From CAUTUX01 sp963545485 (GTDB taxonomy: Bacteria > Bacillota > Clostridia > Christensenellales > CAG-917), in assembly GCA_963545485.1 (NCBI GenBank), contig CAUUJG010000003.1:33936-97935 (forward strand): a stretch of DNA of 64,000 nucleotides, read 5' to 3'. Each line of letters starts with the position of its first letter. Position 1 is the stretch's first letter. Both the position numbers and the translations under genes were made by a program. The notes under the pieces are model-generated. The model was not told the DNA's origin and did no database searches. It saw only the letters and a program-made list of their open reading frames with translations. Below are positions 54,916-63,899 of the stretch, one piece after another.

Positions 54916-55490
54916 ATTTTATCCCCTGCCCTATATATTTGCTTATCAGTGATTATATAGTCCATAGTTACATCAAAACTGTCATATGAAACTTTGTTAA
55001 GTTTCTGTTCTTCAAATGCGAGAGCTATCTTAAGACAGTTTGGATTTTCAGCAAAAAATCTGTCATAGTATCCTTTCCCATGTCCTAATCGATTTAGCTC
55101 TATATCATATGCGAGTAACGGCACAAAAACTATCCCATCTTTAACTATTGTTATTTTTGAATCATCAAACTTCGGTTCATATATACCGTATTTGTTTTGA
55201 CTCAGTTCCTCACCGAAATACCTCAATGCATACATTTTATTTTCATAAATACATGGAACTGCAAGCCTAATATTCTTATCAATCGCATAGCGTATTATTT
55301 CCTTTGTTGATACTTCATCTACCGTTGACAGGTAACAGAAAATTAATTTATTAGAATCAATAAATCCATAGTTTAAAATTTTCAAATATATTTCATGCGA
55401 CTTTATAAATTTTTGTTCTGAAGTAAGACTAGCGATTTGTTGTTTAACTTTTATTCTTTGCTGTTTCTTTATCAAATCATTTGCATTCAT
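54912..55490 (-). CDS. 5-formyltetrahydrofolate cyclo-ligase
   Basis: A 192-aa enzyme turning 5-formyl-THF into 5,10-methenyl-THF with ATP. RIKVKQQIASL at the N-terminus, LIFCYLSTVDEVST, AVPCIYENKMYALRY, VFVPLLAYDIELNRLGHGKG and YYDRFF (metal and ATP motif) are diagnostic. It overlaps the ACT gene by 14 bp and the rsmD-coaD gene by 4 bp. It ties this operon to the folate cluster nearby. Confidence 0.93.
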   Translation of the reverse strand: MNANDLIKKQQRIKVKQQIASLTSEQKFIKSHEIYLKILNYGFIDSNKLIFCYLSTVDEVSTKEIIRYAIDKNIRLAVPCIYENKMYALRYFGEELSQNKYGIYEPKFDDSKITIVKDGIVFVPLLAYDIELNRLGHGKGYYDRFFAENPNCLKIALAFEEQKLNKVSYDSFDVTMDYIITDKQIYRAGDKI

Positions 55491-55869
55491 TCAATACCTT
55501 TAAGGCGAAATCCACATCTTTCGTTTTAAATAAAATTTGTCCTTTCCCCGTTTTTAAAGTATGTGAATATATGTAGTCTATTTGTATTCCTTTTGATGAA
55601 AGCATATCTAAAAATTTTTTTAATGAGCCTGGTCTATCTTCAACTTCAAGTGCAATAAGCTGTGTGTTTTTTGCTGTATAACCATTCTGATTTAATATTG
55701 CAATCGCCTCACTATTTTTGTCCGTTATTATCTTTACAATTCCAAAATCACTGTTTTCTGAAATATTGAGAGACTCTATATTTATCTTGTTTTCCGACAA
55801 TAAAGAAATCAACTTATCCAGTGTCCCTACCTTATTATCAAGAAATACTGCTATCTGCTCTACTAACAT
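55477..55869 (-). CDS. tandem ACT-domain protein
   Basis: A 130-aa protein made of two ACT domains (about 1-68: IAVFLDNKVGTLDKLISLLS; 69-130: LIALEVEDRPGSLKKFLDML). ACT domains bind amino acids. Stand-alone tandem ACT proteins beside paaK and iorAB are recurrent in anaerobes and probably sense aromatic or branched amino acids. It lies 9 bp after paaK. Confidence 0.88.
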   Translation of the reverse strand: MLVEQIAVFLDNKVGTLDKLISLLSENKINIESLNISENSDFGIVKIITDKNSEAIAILNQNGYTAKNTQLIALEVEDRPGSLKKFLDMLSSKGIQIDYIYSHTLKTGKGQILFKTKDVDFALKVLNECK

Positions 55870-55877
55870 AGCTGCTC

Positions 55878-57161
55878 CTAAATTGTTCTGTTGTCTATAA
55901 TTCTCTGGGTTTTAGAGTCTGACAACTGTATTGACCCTGGTGCCTTTAAAACTATTTTCGCACCAACCCCTAAATTCCCTATCATCTGATTTTCTATATT
56001 TTTCCTTATTTTATCTAAATCTGATATCGTATCTGAAAAATATTCTTTCTTGAGTTCAACTTGTATTTCCATTGTATCCAAATTTGATACTCTATCCAAT
56101 ACTATTAAATATTTACCTGCCTCAATTTCATTTATATTAAACAACACACTTTCTATCTGAGATGGAAATACATTGACTCCACGAATAATAAGCATATCAT
56201 CAGACCTACCTGTAATCCTTCTCATATGAGTACATTGATGTCCCGATTTACATTTCTTATGCTCAAGAATTGTTATGTCTCGTGTTCTATATCGTATCAA
56301 CGGCATCCCTTCTTTTTGTAAAGTTGTAAATACTAACTCTCCTTCTTCTCCATCTGGCAACGACTCCAATGTCTTTGTATCAACAACTTCAGGATAAAAA
56401 ATATCATCCCACACATGTAACATGTCGCAACATTTACAGGATATTGCAACTCCCGGTCCACTAATTTCAGATAAGCCATAGATATCAAAGGCTTGTATGC
56501 CAAACTTTTGTTCAATATCCTTTTTCATACTTAATGACCATGGCTCAGCTCCAAAAATTCCAAGACGCAAATTGAAGTCTTTCATATCCATTCCTGCTTT
56601 TTTAATAGATTCATGAAGAACTAACGCATATGAAGGGGTACACACAAGCACCGTAGCTTTAAAATCTTTCAACAATTGTATCTGTCTTATAGTATTACCA
56701 GCAGCTGCAGGAACAACTGTACACCCAAGCTTTTCAGCTCCGTAATGCAATCCAAGTCCGCCTGTAAACAGTCCATATCCAAATGCTATGTGTAAAATAT
56801 CATCCTTGGTTACACCGGCTTTTTCAAGGCATCTCTTAACCGTTTCAGCCCACATATCCAAATCATTTTTTGTATACCCAGCAACTGTGAGTTTTCCTGT
56901 TGTTCCACTAGATGCATGTAATCGAACAATTTCTTGCATAGGTACTGCAAAAGTTCCAAATGGATAATTGTCACGCAAATCCTGCTTCGTTGTGAACGGT
57001 AGTTTTGTAATATCATCTATTGACTTAATATCACTTGGCTTAACTTTAGCATCCTGCATTTTTTTCTTATAATATGGAACATTCTCATATACTCTTTTAA
57101 CAAGTGCTATGAGATTTTTACTTTGTTCCTCTTTAATTTCTTCTCTCGTTTTTTCACTCAT
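55878..57161 (-). CDS. paaK: phenylacetate-CoA ligase
   Basis: A 427-aa adenylate-forming enzyme that activates aryl acids with CoA and ATP. RLHASSGTTGKLTVAGYTKN is the phosphate loop, IYGLSEISGPGVAISC and RYRTRDITILEHKKC the adenylate-binding region, and RSDDMLIIRGVNVFPSQIE the hinge. The ATG at 57161 is preferred over a TTG at 57173; it overlaps the iorB stop by 8 bp (ATGAGTGA). It likely thioesterifies, or works in reverse on, the aryl-CoA made by IorAB. Confidence 0.93.
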   Translation of the reverse strand: MSEKTREEIKEEQSKNLIALVKRVYENVPYYKKKMQDAKVKPSDIKSIDDITKLPFTTKQDLRDNYPFGTFAVPMQEIVRLHASSGTTGKLTVAGYTKNDLDMWAETVKRCLEKAGVTKDDILHIAFGYGLFTGGLGLHYGAEKLGCTVVPAAAGNTIRQIQLLKDFKATVLVCTPSYALVLHESIKKAGMDMKDFNLRLGIFGAEPWSLSMKKDIEQKFGIQAFDIYGLSEISGPGVAISCKCCDMLHVWDDIFYPEVVDTKTLESLPDGEEGELVFTTLQKEGMPLIRYRTRDITILEHKKCKSGHQCTHMRRITGRSDDMLIIRGVNVFPSQIESVLFNINEIEAGKYLIVLDRVSNLDTMEIQVELKKEYFSDTISDLDKIRKNIENQMIGNLGVGAKIVLKAPGSIQLSDSKTQRIIDNRTI

Positions 57162-57726
57162 GGTTATATCCAATCTCTAATGCTTTAATATTTAATTCAA
57201 GAAATCTCTCTTTAACTGTAGCCTGTAACGCTTCCTTCGCAATATTAATATCTATTCCAAGTCTTTTAATTAGAGCCCCAATCATTATGACATTAACTGT
57301 TTTAATATTTCCTAACTCTTCAGCTTTTGTAACAGCATCCAAAAACACTGCATTTTTTATTCTCTTTTTTATATTTTCAATTATATCTTGTGGATACTCT
57401 CTTGCTCCTGTTATTACAGGCATAGGTGCAATCTTCTGAGTATTAACAACTGCACACCCATCATCTTTTAAATAGTCTAAATACCTTAATGCTTCAAGCT
57501 GTTCAAATGCTAAAAGTATATCAGCTTCTTTAAAACCTATTATCGGAGTGTTTACTTTGTCAGCAATTTTTACATGTGTAACTACACTGCCTCCTCTCTG
57601 AGCCATTCCATGAACTTCACTAAGCTTACAGTCTTTGTTCATTATTGCTGCAATTTGTCCAAGTATTCTTGATGCCAATAATGTGCCTTGTCCACCAACT
57701 CCAACTATCAAAATATTTATATCCAT
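57154..57726 (-). CDS. iorB: indolepyruvate ferredoxin oxidoreductase, beta subunit
   Basis: A 190-aa gamma-type subunit: ILIVGVGGQGTLLASRILGQ at the N-terminus, EVHGMAQRGGSVVTHV (the conserved GMAQRGG) and DILLAFEQLEALRYL. Together with IorA it oxidises indolepyruvate and other aryl pyruvates to aryl-CoA, passing electrons to ferredoxin. It begins 3 bp after iorA. Confidence 0.95.
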   Translation of the reverse strand: MDINILIVGVGGQGTLLASRILGQIAAIMNKDCKLSEVHGMAQRGGSVVTHVKIADKVNTPIIGFKEADILLAFEQLEALRYLDYLKDDGCAVVNTQKIAPMPVITGAREYPQDIIENIKKRIKNAVFLDAVTKAEELGNIKTVNVIMIGALIKRLGIDINIAKEALQATVKERFLELNIKALEIGYNHE

Positions 57727-57729
57727 ATG

Positions 57730-59445
57730 TTATTCACACCTCTTTATGCATCCAAATTTACATACCTTATAACACAGTGTACATCCCGTGCACATTGATC
57801 TATCTATCACTGCTTTACCATCTACTTTCTGAATTGCTGGGCATCCTAATTTTAAACATACTCCACACTTCTTACATTCATGCACTTCGAACGGCGTGTC
57901 ATATTTTTTAAGAATTAATGCACAAGGTCTCTGCATTATAACTACAGACACTCCTTCCTTTTGTGTTTCTTCCTTTATACTTCTCTCAACTTCTGCCAAG
58001 TCATATGCATCAACAACTTGAACTGATTTAACTCCAGCTGCTTTACACATATCATATAAATTCAGTATTTCAGTTTCTTCTCCTTTTAATGTTTTTCCTG
58101 TTGCCGGATGATCTTGATGCCCCGTCATTCCTGTCGTTGAATTATCAAGGATTAAAAGTGTAATGTTACTCTTATTATATACTGCATTAACAAGTCCTGT
58201 TATTCCACTATGAATGAATGTTGAATCACCTATCACAGCCACCGTTTTTTTAGAACTTTCTCGTCCCAAAGCTTTTTCAAAACCATGAGCCATACCAATA
58301 CTCGCACCCATACATAATACTGTATCAACTGCAGACAATGGTGGTTGAGCTCCAAGGGTATAGCACCCTATGTCCGCACAAACTCTCATTTTAAGTTTTG
58401 AAAGTATATAGAACACTCCTCTATGTGGACATCCCGCACACATTACCGGAGGTCTATTGGGTAAATCACAAGGATTAGTCTTTAATTTTATATCAAGCAA
58501 CTTTTCTTTAATTATAGATACTGACAATTCACCTTGAATAGAAAATAAGTTTTTGCCTTCGCATTTAATTCCATGTGCTTTAATTTGATCTTCAAAAAAT
58601 GGTTCAAGTTCTTCCACAACAACAAGTCTCTTTACTTTCTTTGAAAATTCTTCAATCAGTTTAAAAGGCATTGGATATACTAGTCCCATCTTTAAAACTG
58701 ATGCATCTGGCAGTGCATCTTTTACATACTGATATACAACACCAGAACAAACTATTCCTAAATCTTTTGATTTATATTCGACGGTATTTATAGGTAAAGT
58801 ATTACAATCTTCAGCCAATTTTTTTTCTCTATCTTCAACAACAAGATGTCTCTTTATAGCTGAAGCTGGCATCATTGTGTATTTTGAAATATCTTTTTGA
58901 TATGGTCTAATAGGCACTTCTTCTCTGTCATTCATCTCAACTATACTTTGTGAATGTGCTATTCTTGTAGTTTCTCTTAGCAATACTGGTGTATCATATT
59001 TTTCTGATATCTCAAAAGCTGCTTTCACAAAATCTTTTGCTTCTTGCGATGAAGCTGGTTCCAACATCGGTATATGTGATGACCTTGCATAAAATCTTGA
59101 GTCCTGTTCATTCTGTGAGGAATGCATTCCTGGATCATCTGCCACAAGTATGACGGCTCCACCATTTACACCTGTATATGCCATTGTGAACAATGGATCT
59201 GCCGCTACATTCAAACCGACATGTTTCATGCATGCCATAGTTCTTACTCCTGCATACGATGCTCCTGCTACAACTTCAAGTGCCACCTTTTCGTTTGGTG
59301 CCCATTCTGTATATACCTCAGGGTACTTTGCTGCATACTCACTTATTTCCGTTGATGGTGTACCAGGATATGCTGACATAACCTTGCCACCAGCTTCATA
59401 CATACCCCTCGCAACTGCTTCATTTCCAAGCATTATCTTTTTCAT
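57730..59445 (-). CDS. iorA: indolepyruvate ferredoxin oxidoreductase, alpha subunit
   Basis: A 571-aa thiamine-diphosphate enzyme: N-terminal SAYPGTPSTEISEYAAK, VNGGAVILVADDPGMHSSQN, mid PVMCAGCPHRGVFYIL, TPP motif VIGDSTFIHSGITGLVNAVY with NSTTGMTG, and a C-terminal ferredoxin-like part with two Cys clusters (CKKCGVCLKLGCPA and CTGCTLCYKVCKFGC). GAGGAA precedes the ATG. Part of amino-acid fermentation that yields reduced ferredoxin. Confidence 0.96.
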   Translation of the reverse strand: MKKIMLGNEAVARGMYEAGGKVMSAYPGTPSTEISEYAAKYPEVYTEWAPNEKVALEVVAGASYAGVRTMACMKHVGLNVAADPLFTMAYTGVNGGAVILVADDPGMHSSQNEQDSRFYARSSHIPMLEPASSQEAKDFVKAAFEISEKYDTPVLLRETTRIAHSQSIVEMNDREEVPIRPYQKDISKYTMMPASAIKRHLVVEDREKKLAEDCNTLPINTVEYKSKDLGIVCSGVVYQYVKDALPDASVLKMGLVYPMPFKLIEEFSKKVKRLVVVEELEPFFEDQIKAHGIKCEGKNLFSIQGELSVSIIKEKLLDIKLKTNPCDLPNRPPVMCAGCPHRGVFYILSKLKMRVCADIGCYTLGAQPPLSAVDTVLCMGASIGMAHGFEKALGRESSKKTVAVIGDSTFIHSGITGLVNAVYNKSNITLLILDNSTTGMTGHQDHPATGKTLKGEETEILNLYDMCKAAGVKSVQVVDAYDLAEVERSIKEETQKEGVSVVIMQRPCALILKKYDTPFEVHECKKCGVCLKLGCPAIQKVDGKAVIDRSMCTGCTLCYKVCKFGCIKRCE

Positions 59446-59464
59446 TATTTCCTCTATATATGTT

Positions 59465-61087
59465 TTATTTTATCTGTTGTTCAACTACATTGCTTACACA
59501 ATATTGTTTTCTCAATTTTACTTTTTCTATTTTTCCAGTTGCATTTCTTTCTACTTTCCCAAAAATAATTTCTTTCGGTCTTTTATACCTTGGTAGCTCC
59601 TTGCAAAATTCCTCAACATCTTCAACTGTAAGACTCTTGTCTTTTCTTTCTATTATAGCTAATGCAATTTCTCCAAGTCTCGAATGAAACTTTCCTATTA
59701 CTGCAGCGTCTTTTATTTTATCATTTTTACGAAGGAAATCTTCTATCTGTACAGGATAAATATTTTCACCACCAGTAATAATTACATCCTTTTTACGATC
59801 TACAAGATATATAAATCCGTCTTCCAATTTTGCCATATCCCCTGTATATAGCCATCCATCTTTCAAAGTTTCATTTGTTGCTTTTTCATCTTTATAATAG
59901 CAGACCATAACTCCAGAACCTTTTACGCATAGTTCTCCGACTTCTCCATCCTTTACTTGTCTACCTCTATCATCAACTATCTTAACCTCCCAGCCATAAC
60001 CAGGAACCCCTATTGCTCCAACATGTCCTATATTCTCTACACCTAAATGAACACATCCTGGTCCAATGCTTTCTGAAAGACCATAATTGGTATCATACTG
60101 ATGATTTGGAAATGTTTTTTTCCATCTTCTAATAAGTGATGGAGGTACCGGCTGAGCCCCTATATGCATAAGCCTCCACTGTCTTAAATTATATTTTTTA
60201 AGGTCTATTTCTCCACTGTCAATTTGATCAAGTATATCTTGTGTCCATGGAACTAAAAGCCATACAATGGTGCATTTTTCCTTTGAAACAGTCTCTATAA
60301 TGAGTTTAGGGGATATCCCTTTCAGTATAACTGTTGGAGAACCTGATACCAAACTCCCAAACCAATGCATTTTTGCTCCCGTATGATAGAAAGGAGGAAT
60401 ACATAAAAATTTGTCATTATTAGTTTGTCCATGGTGATGTTGCTCAACTATAGCTGCTGTTGTAAGGCTTTTGTGTTTGTGTAAAATTGCTTTTGGAAAA
60501 CCTGTAGTTCCACTTGAAAAATATATTGCAGCCTCATCGTCAGAATTCAAACTTATGTTTGGATTTTTAGTATCACAGCCCTGTGTAAAGTCATTATAAG
60601 ATTCTGCAAATATCGGACAGTTTTTCCCTACATAAATGAAATCCTTTACTCTTTTTACACTGTCAAAAATATTTTCAAGACGCCCAATAAACTGATCTCC
60701 AAACACTAACAAATCAACATCTGCTAATTCTAAACAATACTTAATTTCTTCACTTGAATATCTATAGTTAAATGGAACAACAACTGCTCCTGTTTTTAAA
60801 ATACCAAAGTAAATTGGTAACCATTCCAAAGAATTAAACATAAGAATTGCAACTTTATTCCCCTTACCAATCCCATGTTTCAACAAAGCATTTGCAAATC
60901 TATTTGCTTCGTCATTAAACTGTCCCCATGTAATTTCTCTTCTACTTGACTGGTTATTCTGTACAACCAAAGGGAACTCTTTCCATGTCACATGCATGTG
61001 CTCTTCAATCTTTTCACTTATTTCTATTAATGCTACTTCATCTTTCAATTTGACGGCATTATCTTCTAGGTACTTTGTTATTATCAT
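59465..61087 (-). CDS. AMP-dependent acyl-CoA synthetase
   Basis: A 540-aa ANL-superfamily ligase: YFSSGTTGFPKAILHKH (P-loop, about 190-206), NYGLSESIGPG (adenine), GWLYTGDMAKLEDG, VDRKKDVIITGGENIYPVQI (hinge) and RPKEIIFGKVERNATGKIEK, holding the catalytic Lys near the end. The acid is unknown; a medium-chain or aryl acid is plausible beside PaaK and IorAB. Its start lies 4 bp after the hydratase stop. Confidence 0.9.
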   Translation of the reverse strand: MIITKYLEDNAVKLKDEVALIEISEKIEEHMHVTWKEFPLVVQNNQSSRREITWGQFNDEANRFANALLKHGIGKGNKVAILMFNSLEWLPIYFGILKTGAVVVPFNYRYSSEEIKYCLELADVDLLVFGDQFIGRLENIFDSVKRVKDFIYVGKNCPIFAESYNDFTQGCDTKNPNISLNSDDEAAIYFSSGTTGFPKAILHKHKSLTTAAIVEQHHHGQTNNDKFLCIPPFYHTGAKMHWFGSLVSGSPTVILKGISPKLIIETVSKEKCTIVWLLVPWTQDILDQIDSGEIDLKKYNLRQWRLMHIGAQPVPPSLIRRWKKTFPNHQYDTNYGLSESIGPGCVHLGVENIGHVGAIGVPGYGWEVKIVDDRGRQVKDGEVGELCVKGSGVMVCYYKDEKATNETLKDGWLYTGDMAKLEDGFIYLVDRKKDVIITGGENIYPVQIEDFLRKNDKIKDAAVIGKFHSRLGEIALAIIERKDKSLTVEDVEEFCKELPRYKRPKEIIFGKVERNATGKIEKVKLRKQYCVSNVVEQQIK

Positions 61088-61091
61088 TTTC

Positions 61092-63287
61092 TTACCTGTT
61101 TTGCCTATAGTAATTAATCAGACAACCGCTTAAGATTATATCCCTCTCTTCCTTTGTGAGTCTGTCTATTGTTAATTTAATATTTAATTTTTCTTTGTCC
61201 CTATATAAAATAGCGTCTACAACATTATCGTTATTCTCAATTATCTTTCGAATATTTTTCACAATTACAATATCATTCAACTCAAACTGATCTTCTGTTC
61301 TGAATGGAACCATCCCCCAATTTATTACATTTGAACGATATCTCTTTGTTGCATATTCTTTTGCTAAATTAGCTGATGCTGACAAAAACCTCTGACAGCT
61401 GGCTGCCTGTTCTCTAGCACTTCCATCTCCAACCTTTCTTGCATATATTGTACTGCCAATAGAAACATCGTTTTTATCAAGATGCTCCTTTTCAATGACT
61501 GTTAATATATCCTTATTTGAGCCATCTCTAACTTCTTTAGCTCTTGCCACATATCCTGGGTCCTTTCTAGATAATGCAAATTCTGCAAGTTTCAAAGGAT
61601 TACTACGATACGACGATGTTTCACCACTTGGTATAAGCTCATCCGTTGTCGTTACAGGATCATTAATAACGGACACCACCTTTATCGCTAAATTATTTTT
61701 TAATTCTTCCAGTTTAGGTATATCTGTTATATTTGGACCGAACACTATTTTTTCATCTGGTAACGGTTTACCAAATCCATTGTATATTCTATTTTTATAG
61801 ATTTCAGTTTCAAATCTAAATAGCTTAAAGTGTTCGTTATACTCCATATCCAATGCAGATGTTAATACTCCTCCATTGGCAGCTGTTGCTGCTATCGACC
61901 TTGCATCCATCAACGCTACTGAGGCTATCTGTCCGTCTGTCTTACTTCCTTCTCTTCTTTCAAAATTTCTCGTTGTATGCCTAATAGAAAATCCATTATT
62001 ATTTGGCACATCTCCTGCTCCGAAACAAGGTCCGCAGAATGCTGGTTTTATTATCGCTCCAGCCTTTATTAAAGCATCATATGCACCATTTTTAATTAAC
62101 TGCAAATTAACAGGTTGTGAGCCCGGATATATCATAAATGAAAAAGCATCACTCCCAATTGTCTTGTCTTTAATTATTTCACTTGCAACCATAATGTTGT
62201 CATATGTACCACCAGCACAACCTGCTATAACTGCTTGAGAAACTTTAACTTTTCCATCAACAATTTTATCCGTTAATTTAAATTCATGATTTTTAAATCC
62301 TAAAAGTTTGTTCCCTTCTTCCTCAACTTTACTCAAAATCTCTTTAGGATTATCTATTACATCCTGAAGTTTATATGTGTTCGAAGGATGGAACGGCATA
62401 GCTATCATAGATTCTGCTTTACTTAAATCTATTTCTATAACCTTATCATACAGTGCACCATCTTCAGCCTTTAATTTTACAAACTCATTTTCTCTTCCAA
62501 AAACTTTAAGATACTCTTTTGTTTTTTCATCTGTTTCCCAAATTGAACTCAGACATGCGGTTTCTGTAGTCATTACATCAATACCGTTTCTAAACTCCAT
62601 AGAAAGATGTTTAATTCCATCACCAACAAATTCGAGAACCGCATTTTTGACAAATGCATTTTTAAACACTTCCCCGATTAATAGCAATGCGATATCTTGC
62701 GGACCGACTCCCCTTCTCACTTTGCCTATGAGTTTAACAGCAATTATATTAGGATATGCAATATCATATGTTCTGTTTAAAATCTGCTTAACTAATTCAG
62801 GACCACCTTCGCCTATCGCCATTGTCCCGATAGCACCATATCTCGTATGACTATCACTTCCCAAGATCATTTTGCCAGGTGCTGCAAAGTTTTCACGCAT
62901 ATATGTATGAATTACTGCTTGGTTTGCAGGAACATATATTCCACCGTATTTTTTTGCACATGAAAGCCCAAATAAATGATCATCCTCATTTATTGTTCCG
63001 CCTACACAACATAATGAATTATGACAGTTTGTTAAAACATAAGGTACAGGGAACTTTTCAAGTCCGCTGGCTCTTGCAGACTGAATAATGCCAACATATG
63101 TAATATCATGAGATGCCAATGCATCAAACTTAATTTTAAGTTCTTCAATATTTTCACTTTTATTGTGTTTTTCAAGAATTTTATAGGCAATCGTCTTTTC
63201 TCTAGATGGCAAGCCTTTAAAAGAATTTGGATCTAAAAATTCACCTTTATAATATACTTTTTTTTCATCTAATAATTTAATTGACAT
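61092..63287 (-). CDS. aconitase-family hydratase (YbhJ-like)
   Basis: A 731-aa Fe-S hydratase: ILGSDSHTRYGAIGTMAIGEGG (about 137-158), CAGGTYDN and CGPCFGAGDVPNN (Cys ligands of the [4Fe-4S] cluster), and a C-terminal swivel domain with KRYRSNVINWGMVPF. The sequence is the 'hydratase' branch close to E. coli YbhJ rather than a true AcnA/B, so its substrate is unknown. It is first in the operon with a perfect consensus promoter and no ribosome site. Confidence 0.88.
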   Translation of the reverse strand: MSIKLLDEKKVYYKGEFLDPNSFKGLPSREKTIAYKILEKHNKSENIEELKIKFDALASHDITYVGIIQSARASGLEKFPVPYVLTNCHNSLCCVGGTINEDDHLFGLSCAKKYGGIYVPANQAVIHTYMRENFAAPGKMILGSDSHTRYGAIGTMAIGEGGPELVKQILNRTYDIAYPNIIAVKLIGKVRRGVGPQDIALLLIGEVFKNAFVKNAVLEFVGDGIKHLSMEFRNGIDVMTTETACLSSIWETDEKTKEYLKVFGRENEFVKLKAEDGALYDKVIEIDLSKAESMIAMPFHPSNTYKLQDVIDNPKEILSKVEEEGNKLLGFKNHEFKLTDKIVDGKVKVSQAVIAGCAGGTYDNIMVASEIIKDKTIGSDAFSFMIYPGSQPVNLQLIKNGAYDALIKAGAIIKPAFCGPCFGAGDVPNNNGFSIRHTTRNFERREGSKTDGQIASVALMDARSIAATAANGGVLTSALDMEYNEHFKLFRFETEIYKNRIYNGFGKPLPDEKIVFGPNITDIPKLEELKNNLAIKVVSVINDPVTTTDELIPSGETSSYRSNPLKLAEFALSRKDPGYVARAKEVRDGSNKDILTVIEKEHLDKNDVSIGSTIYARKVGDGSAREQAASCQRFLSASANLAKEYATKRYRSNVINWGMVPFRTEDQFELNDIVIVKNIRKIIENNDNVVDAILYRDKEKLNIKLTIDRLTKEERDIILSGCLINYYRQNR

Positions 63288-63296
63288 AATTATATT

Positions 63297-63325
63297 ATTA
63301 TATATAAGAGTATTTTTAATGTCAA
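63297..63325 (-). promoter_or_regulatory. perfect consensus promoter of the nine-gene operon
   Basis: On the minus strand TTGACA (63320-63325), a 17-bp spacer and TATAAT (63297-63302) match the sigma-A consensus at all 12 positions. Only 9 bases separate the -10 box from the ATG at 63287, so the 5' leader is at most about 3 bases. Confidence 0.85.
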
Positions 63326-63471
63326 AATTGACTCATCTAATTTTAACGGATTAGAATATCTAAAATATTAAAAACAAACTATAAAACTAGCTTATTTTGG
63401 CAACTTTCAAGACTCGTTGTGCTTAATAAAACAAAATTGTAAATAGGCAAACATGTCAACATATATGTTAA

Positions 63472-63520
63472 TTTTTTATTTTCAAAAAAAACTATTTGCA
63501 CAATATTCTTTAGATAACAC
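63472..63520. repeat. 49-bp dispersed intergenic repeat, copy 2
   Basis: Matches 26419-26467 at about 41 of 49 positions. It lies between the hydratase promoter and the small-RNA promoter. The surrounding bases 63326-63571 show nothing else. Confidence 0.5.
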
Positions 63521-63571
63521 GCTTTCAGGTTTCTTTCAAAAATCAAATTTTTACCAATTTTAAATTTAGTA

Positions 63572-63600
63572 TTGACAAGTTATGCACAATCGTGTAAATT
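63572..63600 (+). promoter_or_regulatory. promoter of a candidate small RNA
   Basis: TTGACA (63572-63577), 17-bp spacer, TAAATT (63595-63600). No reading frame follows; a hairpin-rich segment ending in a terminator does. Confidence 0.65.
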
Positions 63601-63606
63601 TAAGTT

Positions 63607-63733
63607 AATCTTAATTCGTACCTGAATTAGATTACACTACAGGTTCAAATAAAGATTATTCCTAGTCGTGCGGAGTTTGTGCCGTGCAGTTGCAGTAGCA
63701 ACACTAAGGCTTACAAGATTGTGAGCTTTTTTT
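63607..63733 (+). ncRNA. candidate structured small RNA, about 127 nt
   Basis: Between the promoter at 63572-63600 and the terminator at 63708-63733 lies a non-coding stretch with two further stems. The first pairs 63606-63617 with 63624-63634 (11 bp with one bulge, 6-base loop). The second is GTTGC-AGTA-GCAAC (63689-63702). A further pairing GTGCGG/CCGTGC (about 63669-63674 and 63682-63687) is possible. No known riboswitch, 6S, SRP or tmRNA consensus was recognised. It could be a regulatory RNA or a leader that ends in its own terminator. Confidence 0.5.
63708..63733 (+). terminator. rho-independent terminator
   Basis: GGCTTAC (63708-63714), loop AAGATT, GTGAGCT (63721-63727) pair over 7 bp (two G-U wobbles) and are followed by seven T. 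Confidence 0.8.
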
Positions 63734-63764
63734 ATGCCATTTGCTTTTAATTTTATTTATAAGT

Positions 63765-63899
63765 TTAAGGTTGAGCATTATTTTCTTTATTTTTAGCAAG
63801 TTTCATTATTATGTCACGCAAGGTAATGTAATCTTTCACATTCTCATTTTTAACGGCAATAATCCTAATACCCTTCTTTTTGCAGAGTACTTTTGTTTG
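63765..63899 (-). pseudogene. possible KilA-N-domain relic
   Basis: A short minus-strand frame without a start codon reads KKKGIRIIAVKNENVKDYIT and LRDIMKLAKNKENNAQP to a TAA at 63765-63767. The pattern resembles the N-terminal DYI-x-LTDI part of KilA-N proteins, which are often phage-borne. Its upstream frame is closed by a TAG. It is probably a decayed fragment. The family call is weak. Confidence 0.3.

Noticed and set aside
63606..63733. tRNA or known riboswitch (GGTTCAAAT resembles a T-arm)
   Set aside because: No acceptor or anticodon arm fits, and no THF, purine, SAM, T-box or guanidine consensus could be laid over the stems.
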